Below are positions 43,366 to 54,500 of a DNA stretch of 64,000 nt, piece by piece. The translations under genes and the position numbers were made by a program. Source of the stretch: Cymbomonas tetramitiformis (taxonomy: Eukaryota; Chlorophyta; Pyramimonadophyceae; Pyramimonadales; Pyramimonadaceae); the NCBI GenBank assembly GCA_001247695.2, contig LGRX02027843.1, positions 1 to 64,000 of the forward strand. Reading direction: 5' to 3'. The notes beneath the pieces are model-generated. The model searched no databases and was not told where the DNA came from. It worked only from the letters and a program-made list of their open reading frames with translations. Every line of letters starts with the position of its first letter. The stretch's first letter is position 1.

Positions 43366-44070
43366 GTGTAACTGACCGGTTTCGTTTGGCTGTGTGCTTG
43401 ATTTCCCGATTTTTTTGTTAAGTCGGGTTAACCCAACTTAGCTTTAAGAGCACGTGGGGGCTTCCTCGAAGCTCCTATGAAATTTTGGGGACCTATGTCG
43501 GCACGTTCTCGAGTTGCTCTTACGCTAATGTCGTGTCAAAATTTTGATTCGAGGTCATCTTGACCCTCAAAATATGCGTTGAAGTAGCATGGGCATAAAA
43601 CCCCCCAAAAAATCCTTGAAATTTCCACACAATTTTGCACCCCCCTCGCATCCTCCGCCATTTTTCTCACCGATGAATTGAATTTGCCTAAACATGCATA
43701 TACGTGTGCGAAAGAGGACATTTTCGCCGTCATTTTGAGCTAATAAAATATAGCATCCGGTACCTACAACTCTCGATAGCGCCATCGGAATTAAGTTGGG
43801 TTTACATTACTTAAACTGTTCGGGGGCTCTCTAAGAGCCTATCGGTCTACTGTGCAATGCAGGAAAGGAACCTAGTTCAGTCCTTCAAGGAGATATATTG
43901 CTGTAAGCATGATATATATGAATCGGATCTTTTAACTCTTTAATGTCGAAGTTACCAACAACCAGGTGTGGCTGTCAACCGTAACTATTTCAAAACTGAT
44001 TCATTCAGCCTGCTCGGCTGCCTTATGCTATGGTTTTCAGATCTCGAACTTTCGAACATAACTCGATGTC
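43366..44070. other. No gene recognised
   Basis: Spacer after MULE 2. GGGTTAACCCAACTTA-type palindromes occur at 39325-39345 and 43424-43442, with a partial inverted match at about 43793-43812, hinting at an older element around MULE 2. No coding support. Confidence 0.4.
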
Positions 44071-44339
44071 GACTCTTGTCAGGTCCCATCATGTTTCATG
44101 AGAACTCGATCTGTCACATCATAGAATCTGCCGACTAGCCCAGTTTCATTATCAATCATTCCAGGCCACTCCATATCACTCTGAATAATTATAACTGTGC
44201 TGACTCGGCAATATTGGAGGTCTCCCAGCGTTCCCTCCAATTTCTCTGACTGCTGGTTTTCCCACCAAAACTCACTTATTTGCTTACATACCTGTGAGAC
44301 TGGTTCAGTCCTCACACCCCGAAGACATACTAATAGGAC

Positions 44340-45848
44340 ATGCTTCTTCTATTACACAAAGCGGCAGTATATTTATTGACACCGCGTTTTGTGCGAACAG
44401 AGCAACTCAAGCAAGCCTGCAGACAATGGATAAAGGATTTTGCAATAATTGCGGAGCAAAAGTTTTCGGTAGCCTTTTCAACACAAAACCTCCATGTTAC
44501 CGTATGTCACCTTGTGGATCAAGAAGATCTGTTCGGTCACTCTTATAAATTGTCAGACAGTTGGGTCGAGTTGTATGCAATTTGTTCAGCGAGTTACAAA
44601 GCATCACTGTGTTCGCGATCCCCATATCAAGGTATGGTTTACCGGAGGTCAACATTAGCATAAAAATTTCCAAAAGAAATATTTGATAAACAGGTTGGCT
44701 GAACCTATCTAAACATATTATGCACTTCGGGGAGTCAAGTGGTTAAGGCATGAAGAAGTTATGGTCGATCCCGTTCCGCGATCTCCCATACTTAACACCT
44801 TAAAGACGAAGTCCCCGTACTGCAAAGCTGATATTCAAACTCGAGCTCAAATACGATGCTAAAACATGCGTATCTTGCGTTATAGTTGCGCGATCGACCT
44901 CATAGTTTGCGTAAATGGGAAAGCATCATCTAATCTTCTACTATTGTGGCTTTGTAAAGCTACATTGTGACGTGCGATGCACATCCTTAAGTATGGATAC
45001 GTGTACATTTAACAGTTTGCAGAGAAATCTCTGCACTTTGAGCAGACGTTGTGGGCAAACTAGGGATATAAGGGGCATGTGTGGCATCTCACCGGGTCGC
45101 CATTTGAGTATATTTAACATAAAACTTCATATGCCATCATTCGAGGTCGTATGACCAACGTATGCCCGATACCGCATAAAAGCTGATATTCCATACTGCA
45201 AAAAGGGACTTCATCTCTAAGGTGTTAACCATACTTAAGCACCAACTAAAAACACATATATCTCGAGATCTAGATCTGCAAGTTTTTATGCTAATGTTGA
45301 CCTCCGGTAAACCATACTTTGATATAGTTATCGGCAACTGCATTTTATTGCAAGATGCCCTCTTATTTTGGTCGAACAAAATTTGTGATTTGGTGCTACC
45401 AAGTGATCTGCATTCACCCCGTATTTCTTACAAGTTGACTCGCGAACGAGCTCAACATATGTGTGATGAGCCTGGTGCCTTTGATACCATTGATATGGAG
45501 AGTGCTCGGTTCTTTAAATCTTACTATGATGGAACCAACACATACACAGTGGACAAGAGACCTGTTGTTCATGCTATTCACGAGGGTGACCACATTTACG
45601 GTACCCTTCGTATGTTCGTTGCCACAGGTGAAGGAGATTCATGCAAGCACGAAGCTGTGTTACAAGTATTGTTTTCTGACGTAGACGAATCTTCTTTGCC
45701 TCGGGTTCAAGAAGCATGTGGGAACTTGAGAGTGCCAATTGTGCAGTTGATATCCCCGGTGGATGGTGTGGATGTTGATGGGAAGGCACATATAGTTCAC
45801 ATCATGTTCCATCCTTACGTCAAAGCGAGGGACTTGCAGATGCAATGA
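44340..45848 (+). pseudogene. Decayed DNA-transposase-like frame split by an inverted-repeat element
   Basis: Left part (44340-44620): RQWIKDFAIIAEQKF, then STQNLHVTVCHLVDQEDLFG and SDSWVEL. Right part (about 45330-45848): ARFFKSYYDGTNTY, VDKRPVVHAIHEGD, HIYGTLRMFVATGEGD, then a poorly conserved C-terminus ending at 45846. The NLH..CHL..G...WVE pattern, and a later F....Y....R..V....YG..R.F pattern, recall large transposases expanded in algae and fungi (KDZ-like). That is recollection of a general pattern, not a search. Copy B (44624-45325) interrupts the frame. Confidence 0.35.
44624..45325. mobile_element. Inverted-repeat element, copy B
   Basis: 702 bp, ends ATATCAAGGTATGG / CCATACTTTGATAT with arms extending through TTTACCGGAGGTCAACATTA. 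A second inverted pair lies inside (44797-44850 and 45180-45240, TTAACACCTT landmark). The termini are related to copy A at 6672-6941, and 44690-44810 matches the interior of copy A in inverse. It also carries AGTGGTTAAGGC and GGTCGATCCC, resembling pol III A and B boxes. No clear target duplication. Confidence 0.75.
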
Positions 45849-46129
45849 TCCGAGAGTATGCGTGCCTATTCAATGTACATTGGGAACGGTTTTTTAGATG
45901 TAAAACATATTTCAGGAACCTATTATTTTACACGCGAATGTCGTGTTATTCCGACATCCCTTGCCGTTTGCACTTTAACACGCCATTCACTGAATGTTAA
46001 CTGGTTTCAACCGTTTTTCACAATATATTAACTATCCTCGATACTAATAATGCATTATCGAACTTTTACAGAATATTGTGATTTATTCATGAAAACCCGG
46101 ATTTGTATGCAATAGTGAGCATTAGTTGA

Positions 46130-48068
46130 AAATTGGCGTAACTGTTTTATTATTATTCTTACTCTTATTCTTATTCTTATTATTAGGTGGTTCGAGGAAA
46201 AATGAGGGTTGCACCAATGATCGAGGCCTCGCCATTGTTCCTTCAGACATTCCAATAGCGATTGACATGTCGGTTCTTTCCTCCAAGGTCACAACACGCG
46301 TCTACATCGAAAGGCCCATATTCCTGACTCAGAAAGTCGAACATGCCCGAACGAAGCTTCCAATCTTGACGGTCGCCGGGTTCCGTCAAAGGTTTGGGAA
46401 CGTCCTTGTAGGGAGTCGGGGTGGATCCCTTGAACGGTTTAGTGTCCGAGTGGGTTTTGGATTCTTACGGCGGTTTCACATCGAGTATTGCGTCCTCGTA
46501 GGCTACTTCCGCGGCTTGATTCTACTACTCCCAGAGGTGCTCTTCCTTGGCGACCCCTTCCCGCGGTGGGTCTGCAATGCTCCTCATTGGTTTCTGGTCG
46601 AGGTGAAGGTTGTTGCGGCCGCCCAGTGATTGGATGCGTATAAATCCTGCTTCCACTAGTCCTTCTAGCTCGAGCAGATATCTCCTGGTAGTCCGGCCGT
46701 TGGGACAGCGCCTCCACGGAACCCACAGTAAAGCCCCAAGAATGTATTCCATTTCGGGTACCCCTACTTCTACTAAGTCCATGTACCATCTAGCCTGACG
46801 GCGACTCAATGGTTGTCCCGGAGACATGCGCCACGCATACCAGCGGTTTGTGATCTCCTTGAAGTTTAAACTCAGTCTAGCGTGAGATACTGTCACCAAG
46901 TCTGGGTGGTGCAATGGTGCAGAGCACACAGCTCGCGTTCTCCCGCGTGATAGTTTTGCTCCGCTCCTAAAAACTTGCGGCTTTCGAAGGCGATGAGTTG
47001 AAGTCCTTTTCCCACGTCTTGCATTAGGACTCCTCTTGAGGCTACTCCATTGGCGTCGGTTTGGACTACAAAGGGGTGTCGCGCCCTTCGGTCCGCGGCC
47101 GCTTTCATATCCGGTGAAGCCAGCGTAGGAGCTGAGCACAAAGCCTTCTTGATCTCATCAAAAGCCCAACGCTGAGTAGCTCCCCATTGCCAAATGACAT
47201 ATATTTTGGTGAGCGATCTCGGAAAAACCTAGCACATACCGCCGATAATAACCAGCCAGTCCCAGAAACTGCCGAACATGGGTTGCATTTTCCAAGTCCG
47301 GCGAATCTCGTATGGCTGCTGACTTGTCAGGTTGAGGCTGACTACCTTCACGTGAAACCGCGTGTCCCAGAAACCTGTTTTGAGGTTGCAACAGTTTACA
47401 TTTCGACTCCTTCAAGTATATCCCTTGGGCTTCGCAGACCTCGAGAAATGGGCGTAGTGTTCCTCCAACGTGTCCGAGAAGAGTAGGCAGTCGTCGATGA
47501 ACACCCTCACGACTGGAAGGTGTCCTAAGGCTCGTTGCACTCTTCGTTGATAACAGGAAGCACCGTTGGCCAATCCCATAGGCATTACCAACCACTCATA
47601 CGACCTATAAGGCGAGGTGAAGGCAGTTTTCTCTACATCCTCAGGAGCCATGGTCATCTGCCAGCATCCATCCACGGCATCAAAGGATGAAAAGTACTTG
47701 GCTCCATGCATCGCATACAATAGTGCTTGAATGTCGGGAAGTGGATACCGGTCCTTAACAAATATACTGGATAGGAATCGATAATCCGCCACCATGCGGA
47801 GGACCTCCGGCTTTCCAGGTTTGGGAACCATTAATACTGGGGTTGCGAAAGGACTCGACGACGGAAGGACAAAACCCTTGCTAAGGAGTTCATCCAGTCT
47901 TGCCCTTAGTTGGTTCAGCTCCACCATGGACATCTTGTAAGGGCGCTTAGAAGGTGCAGTACCATCCCAACCCTCGTGTAGTCTAATGTGAGCCACGTCG
48001 TCCTCCTTCCGCAGGTCCTTGAAGTCCGGTAGTGATTCTCTGTCAACACTCTCGCGCACATGAAACAA
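46130..48068 (-). pseudogene. Ty3/gypsy pol relic (reverse transcriptase, RNase H)
   Basis: Minus strand. Reverse transcriptase at 48068-47400: KGFVLPSSSPFATPVLMVPK, VADYRFLSS, YFSSFDAVDGCWQM (catalytic Asp), MPMGLANGASCYQRR, and FIDDCLLFSD (FIDD in place of YVDD). A one-base loss near 47445 moves the frame to FLEVCEAQGIYLKESKCKLL..FLGHAVSREG, then LENATHVRQFLGLAGYYRR. A second shift near 47215 leads to WGATQRWAFDEIKKALCSAP. RNase H follows: FVVQTDANGVASRGVLMQD, AFESRKFLGAEQNYHAGERE, and after a third shift near 46910 the SRRQARWYMDLVEVGVPEMEY tail. No integrase, gag or LTR is seen. Divergent from the plus-strand reverse transcriptase at 11484-12308. Confidence 0.9.
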
Positions 48069-48559
48069 CCGAGAAATTTAGCCTGGCATGCGTAGTTCAT
48101 AAGATGCTTGAGGGCACAATTGCAGGCTTAGCTGTTGTGAAATCGACGTAATAAGTGCCTGTGAAAATGCCTGTGCGTAGATATATATCACATGCCTTTA
48201 CGTAGAAATGTAAGTATTAAGTGCGTGTTGGTTTATTGCTACTTTGTTGCTTGTGCAATGCTGTGAATACTTCATATCAAAATCTTGACGAGTTCCGCAT
48301 AAAGCAAAGCATAGTCAAAGGCTTTTAAATTTCTTTCCGTGGTAACAAAGTCATAAAACGATTTTGTCTAGACGTTGCGTACATCGATTTTTAGAATACT
48401 TTATTATCAAGTTATCAAAATGTGCAAATTAGAGGACTCCTGTATTATTTAAGCAGTAGCAAACCCAAATCGAACGGGTGACAAAATCAAATCAATACGA
48501 GCGTAACAAGACGCTCCTAGAAACGATACACCCTACCCAAGTGATTGCGTGCACATACA
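48069..48559. other. No gene recognised
   Basis: AT-rich spacer between the pol relic and the 3' end of the arylsulfotransferase-like gene; may contain its 3' UTR. Confidence 0.5.
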
Positions 48560-51500
48560 TCATTTTAATTGGTCTCCCGAGGTCCACATGGTATAGCTTG
48601 CCAGACTTGAAATTACTTGAGACTTTTCCCAAACTTCTTGACTGCATTCCAACACATCTGCATACATGTCTTGATTCTGCAAACCTGAAGGCAACCCCTG
48701 ATATCGCATGAGACGAAAGGGATCAAAATAAGTTGCTTCATGACAAAGTTTGTATGAGCACCTCTCTATAGTATCGTTGATACGGCGAATAAATGCCACG
48801 GGTCCATGGTCATGAATAGAGCAATCGTGCATCTGGTATTGTTTAAAGTATTAGGAGTTTAGATCAGTGTGCAATTCTGTCCACCGATTCTTTGAAATAG
48901 CAGTTGCAAGGGCAGGTAGAGATAGGAGATTCTGACCTGAATAATCAGACTGATAAAAAGGAGCGCCATAGATGCCGTTGAAGGACCAAACCTTGGAGGA
49001 TATAGAGTTATAAATGGTTAGCGCCTCTTCGGAGATGTAGGACGGCGAGACAGACTTGTTGTACACTAATGAACGAGGGAATGCAGTTGCACTGTCCATC
49101 GACCACAGCTTGTTGCAGTCAGAGTCCAGCTCGACAACCTCCCAATGCCCAACCAATCCAGCATACTGCGCCACATCACACAAGTCGACATATCATTCTA
49201 ATTCAAACTGTGCAGGCACTCCGTTGGGTGAACACTACAAAAGGATCCATGTACACCACAGAAGTGTATGATGGACCACTCATCGCATATGCCGCCTTGT
49301 GAGGTCGGTAGCCTTGTATATATGCATGCACCACCGAGTGGGGCATACCTCACTCTCACACCTAGGCTGGCCTGCATCTGCTCACATGACCTATAACATG
49401 TTCACACTGCGACACGACTGCACTCATCACCCAACAAGGGGCGAAACCCTCCTGCAGCATGCCGGATTGTGGCAGCTGGTGGGGAGTGAGGCGCTTCTGC
49501 GACAAGCAGGATCGCATTGCACCACACTGGCAGCGCGCAGGGTACGTGATGCTATGGAATCTGCGCGGCTAAAGAATCGCCGAGATGCCCTCCCACCTCG
49601 GTATCCGTGATATTCTGGTTCCACCCAAATCCGCATGTGATGATGACGTGGCCATTTGGTAACTGCTGTGCAGCAGCATTTCGGCTGCAGAGAACCCAAT
49701 CCTCGTACTTGCACGTCCAGCTGGGCTCCTTGGGGACGTAACTTTGGTCCTCGGCGACGCTGCAAGTCCGCACACAGCACTTCTCAACAAACCTCGAAGC
49801 AGCCGCGCTTAGCAACATAGGTGGAGCTGAACCTTGGGAAACCACGCTGCCGCCACCTCGTGTATTCGCGCTCGTTCAAATGCAAATTATTGCCTTATTG
49901 GACAAAAGACGATCCGCCTCAGCAAGCGAAGTGCCATCCGCGCCGTGCTGCGCCCATGCTCATACGAGGAAGACCTTGGACCCCACGTGGGAGCCTCAGG
50001 AGGCATGAGTCATAAGGGAAAGCCGTGTGGCAAGAGCGGGGAGAAGACAATCGGGCGTGCACAAGCCCTGGGCATGCCGCCAGGATGCAGGCCGCTACCT
50101 CCATAAGGACTCAGCTGCCTGTGCGCCCTTGTTGGCACACCCTTTGTTCCCGCGAGGAGCGAGTGGTGGAGGTTGGCTTACAACGATGGGGCTGGAGAAG
50201 CCACTGTATACCTACACACCAAGGTCATGGAAAGTGTCCGGAAGGCAGTGCTCACCTTAGCCACATGATGATGCCGCGCAGACTATCACTATCATGCACA
50301 TCAGGTGCGCCGCACATCAGGTGCGCCGCATATCAGGTGTGACGCGTATGAGGTGTGACGCGTATCAGGTGTGACGCGTATCAGGTGGGTTAACGAAGTG
50401 AAAAAAGTCAGAAGATGTTTTTTTGGTGCCTGTGAATAAGGAAGACCCGATTGACTACTCTGGTACTCTGGTAGTGACGTTTGATCTAGACAGTCTGAGA
50501 CAGTAAACGGAGACACGGCAGCGTGACAGTTGACAGAGATATGACAGCAGTTAAGAGTTTTTAAAACTTCGGAGGAAAGAACATTCTGCCGAGGCTTTTT
50601 TACGAGCCGAATTGACCTGACCTAGAAATATTTGTGTGTTCTTTAATCATTGTTATGGTTTGTGACTTTGCCAAAAGTATAATTAAAATGTTTGCAGGTG
50701 CAACGGACTGCTGTCTTCAATGCAGACGGGTATGTCGACATCTTGACGCAGCTCTGGCGGAGGTTAAGCTTGAGGCGCCGCTGAATAGGTCAATGGTCAG
50801 CAATGTACGGGACGCTCTACACAACCTGAACACAATTCGCGAATATGCGCCCCGCCCCGGAGGTGGTACCTAACGTGCTGTTGGACCCGTGGTTTGTCAC
50901 TGTCCATTTTCTTCACGACCTGGAGACTCGCCCACATCTGCAGCCAGGCAGCTTGTGGTCGTAACAGGATTTCTTTCCACGTGATTCACAACAATATCAG
51001 TGACTGACCGCGAGCCAATATTTGCAGTCTCGGATGGTCGCTGCCGTACATGCAGCTTCCGGGTGTGAGGGGACCAAGCAGCGATATGGCCGCTGTCGCG
51101 GGTGTCAGTACAGCACACATCTCGTCTGCCGCAACAAGCTCTTCGACAAGGAGAGGCATGCTTTCATTCCTGGGGAGCCCACTCGCCTTCTCTGTTCAGA
51201 GTGCCTCTCTGCATCACGTCAGCTTCTCGTGGCCATCCTCAGGGTCATTGATGTTGCAACTGGCTGCCCGCTGGGGCGGCTGGCGATTTTACCGACTCAT
51301 CGTACGCGGAAGGCTGAATGCTATCTACAGCAGGTACAGAACGTGGCTAAGGATTTTCGGGTAAGGATGAACTCCCCACGTGCCTGTCTTTCACTGGTGA
51401 TCACACTGTGTGCGACGACGACGAGGATCACGAGGCGGAGGAACAAAGTGTCCGCAACGACGACTTCCCCCCGTGCTTTACATCCCGAGGCTCAGCGCAA

Positions 51501-54500
51501 ACGCCAAATACGGGCGGCGTTGCTCACCACAGTTCGCACGCCTGCACGCCCGTCGTCGAGTTGCACCACGAGCGAAGCAGGGAATTCCCAGGCTCCGCAA
51601 GACCAGTCCCCCAAACCTTTACAGCAGCAACTTTCCTCGCTTTCCGTGCGTGCACAGCCATGCAGGCCCATGGAAGATATATACCCCCCCCATATTCATC
51701 AACAGCCACCAGCTTGCGCCAGTAACCTGTTTCAGGCAGCACCACAGATTGGAGCCGCGGCGAACCCCTGGCCAGCACACGGGGCGGCTCCGCACAACCC
51801 AGCGCTGACATTTGGCACAGCGATCCAAGACGTGGAGAACGCTGAGTTCCGCGAGATTCTTGTGGTGGTGATCGCTTGCTCTATACGCGAGCCAGGTGAG
51901 CATCAAGGTAAACTCGGCTTCGACTACCTCGTGAGTTTACAAACCCCCCAACCTGACATCGAGAGCTATGTTTCTGGTGCGACTGACTCTTTCAGCACAT
52001 CTCATTTGGGCTGGGACCGTTACGTAAACTACTCTGGGAACTCCACGGCTGCTCAGTGTAAAAAGCAGATGGTGCGCGTCTGAGCTCTGTGGTTAGTGGA
52101 CCGGGAAGCACTCTGGCACCTTGAGGGCAGCCCGGCACCGGCTATGGAAGCATTTGGCAGGCAAGGGGGCATCGCTTACGGTGCACGGCGGCACATTCAG
52201 TCCTTCCCACCCGGAGGAGTGCGCCCCGCACCAAAGCTCCCATTTCCGGGAGGCAAGCACGTCTGCTGCGGCTGTGCAGATCCTGGGCCCGGAGTTGGCA
52301 GGCTCTCGAATCTTGCTGAGGACCGACAACACCACCACTTTGAGCATTGTGAACCGGCAGGGGACTATGTCCGTTGATTTGGAGCCCATCCTGGAAACGG
52401 ATGTTTCGGGCTGCGGCTAAATATGACCTGGACTTGGCAGCCGAGCACATTACCGCTGACGAGCGCGCCTTTCGGGGTCCCACTCAGTGGCCGGTGGTTG
52501 TGGTGCATTACCCCCCATTTCTGAGGCAGGAGTGACGTGACTGCAGCTCGGCGCCTCGCGGAGCTGGTCGCGGCCGACATTGGGAATCCCCGCCAGTTCT
52601 ATCGCGGGAGACCGCACGAGACTGACCGCGTCTGCGTCGGGTGCAGCCGATTCTTGTGTCGGCCCTGCAGCGGAGTTAGCTCGGGGCTCACGGGCTTCGT
52701 CTGTTGCGGGCGGTGCTGGGCGCGGAGGGCGGGCAGTGTGCGCTGCTCGGGCCGGATGGCGGTGCTCGTCTCCAGTCTCCTGGCCATGAGGACCTGCTTG
52801 TCCACCCAGACGGGGTGCCGGCGGGGGGTCTGGGATGTTGAGGCCTACATGAGTGGCTATCTGGACCACGAGTGGCCGGCTATGGGCACCGACTTGGTGT
52901 TCTATGCTGCTTAATCGGTGGAGATGCGGGAGCCCACGTTGGACTCGTCCTCGGTGCGGACCTATCTGGCCGGGCTCTCCGCCTGGCATGAGGAGCTGGT
53001 CAGCCTGTTCACGGAGGCTGAGCTGTTCGACTCCTCGAGTCAGCTGCTCCGGTTGGGAAGTCCCCGCCGTCAGCCGAGGGCGCTGGAGCTCTTGAAGGTG
53101 CTCGAGGAGAGGCGCAAGAGCCCTCTGGCGCTAAGGGTGCATGGACACTGCGGCAGTGGTGTCGCCTCTACCATTGTGGCTTCTGTCTGGAGCGGCGGGT
53201 GGGGCGGCATCATCGGCTGTTGTTAGTGTTCTGCACGCTCGGTTGCCTCAGGAGGGGTGGCACCAAGCAGGTCTTCTTCAAGTTGGTTCACGTGGGCAGT
53301 GGGGTGGCCATCTGTTGGTTGGCCTCGTCGGACCCAGCCGCTCCGCATGTTATGGTGGTTCAAGAAAAGCCCGGGTTGTCTCCGTTGGTGCGGGGCTCCG
53401 TATCAGGTGTGACACATATTAGGTGTGGCGCGTATCAGGTGTGGCGCGCATCACGGGTGACGCGTGCCACGCATGACACTTGCGTATCAGGCATGGCGCG
53501 TGTGGTGTATGCAGCATGTATCAGAGTTGTGCAGCAGAATCAGAGGCACACACAGGCAAGTTAAGACCGTACCTGAAATTTCCATTTGTTTGCATCGGGT
53601 GAATAATGTCCACGGATGAAAGCGCGGGCCCCTGCTAGCATCCCCATGTGGTACATGAGGGCCGGAGAGGGCAAGCCATGTGGCAGGCAAGTATTGGCAT
53701 GAGCGCAAAGAGAGATGGGTCCCACGCCGCCTCCATCCATGAACTGCGGTGTGCTTCCTCACCTTGCCGTAGTGCACGAACGTCAATATCAGCATGCCGG
53801 AATTATGTCATGTGGATAAGAAACGCGCATGAGCCAAGAATGGTGAATATTGCTCCGAGGGGAAGTGAGTGCATCAAAAGAGGCCACGTGGCGAAGCGGC
53901 GTGCGCGGAGAGCTGCTAGCGGCGCTCACAGTGCAATTAGATCGATGCAGCGAAACTCACGTGGTTCTCGATCAGACCCTTGGAATTAGTTAAGCCGGAA
54001 ATCATCTCCTCGGTCCAATGAGGGTTCTCACGTCCTTTGCCAGTATTGAAGAAGATGATGCCTCCTGCTTGTGCGCCAGCCATAAGTTCCGTCCAACTTG
54101 AGTGGCGCCCTCTTCAGCGGCAGAGCAGCAGCGATAGCTTCAGCAGTAACGTCAGCAGCGCTATGGTAGGTTCAGCAGGCTCAGCAAATGCAGCAGTTTC
54201 AGAGGATCCAGCGGGAGAGCACCTTCTTTTGCATCACTCACGTTGGGCTTGACGTATTTTGCGCCATAGCCTCGGAATATGCGTTGCTGTGGGCCAAGGA
54301 CGGAACCCCGACCGCACCGAGAAATCTCACTTCTGAAAAATTGCACCCCCCATTTGGGGCCAGCAAAGATACACATCAAGGCAAGCACAGACGCATATGG
54401 GCGCGAACATGGCGGAAGTGTAGACGCATGTCGGGACAAGAGTAGACACATAGGGCGGCAAGCGGTTTAGCTCAAAGCGATGAAAAACAGCGATGAAAGA

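Larger units (their letters stand above)
50285..53560 (+). mobile_element. DIRS-like (tyrosine-recombinase) retroelement relic in an ASST intron
   Basis: A plus-strand element within the 4.2-kb intron of the minus-strand ASST gene. Both edges carry short tandem arrays of the same unit, TATCAGGTGTGACGCG and variants (50298-50390; 53398-53510), in the same orientation. Between them, in order: a Cys-rich ORF1, an RNase H fragment, and the start of a tyrosine recombinase. The reverse transcriptase is missing. The order RNase H then recombinase, with no integrase, is typical of DIRS elements. Exact ends are inferred from the tandem arrays. Confidence 0.7.

Noticed and set aside
44079..44315. Minus-strand frame with DMEWPGMIDN, recalling PWWP-like domains
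   Set aside because: Single short motif, opposite to the adjacent transposase-like frame, no continuation on either side. Kept only as a note.
46126..46629. Plus-strand 167-codon frame with a Leu-rich start
   Set aside because: It lies antisense to the minus-strand Ty3/gypsy relic, and its hydrophobic start is a TTATTC-type microsatellite.
48851..48937. Continuation of ASST exon 9 as QNLLSLPALATAISKNR
   Set aside because: A GT donor at 48936 with phase 1 joins cleanly to an AG acceptor before 48765, and the open frame past the donor ends without family similarity.
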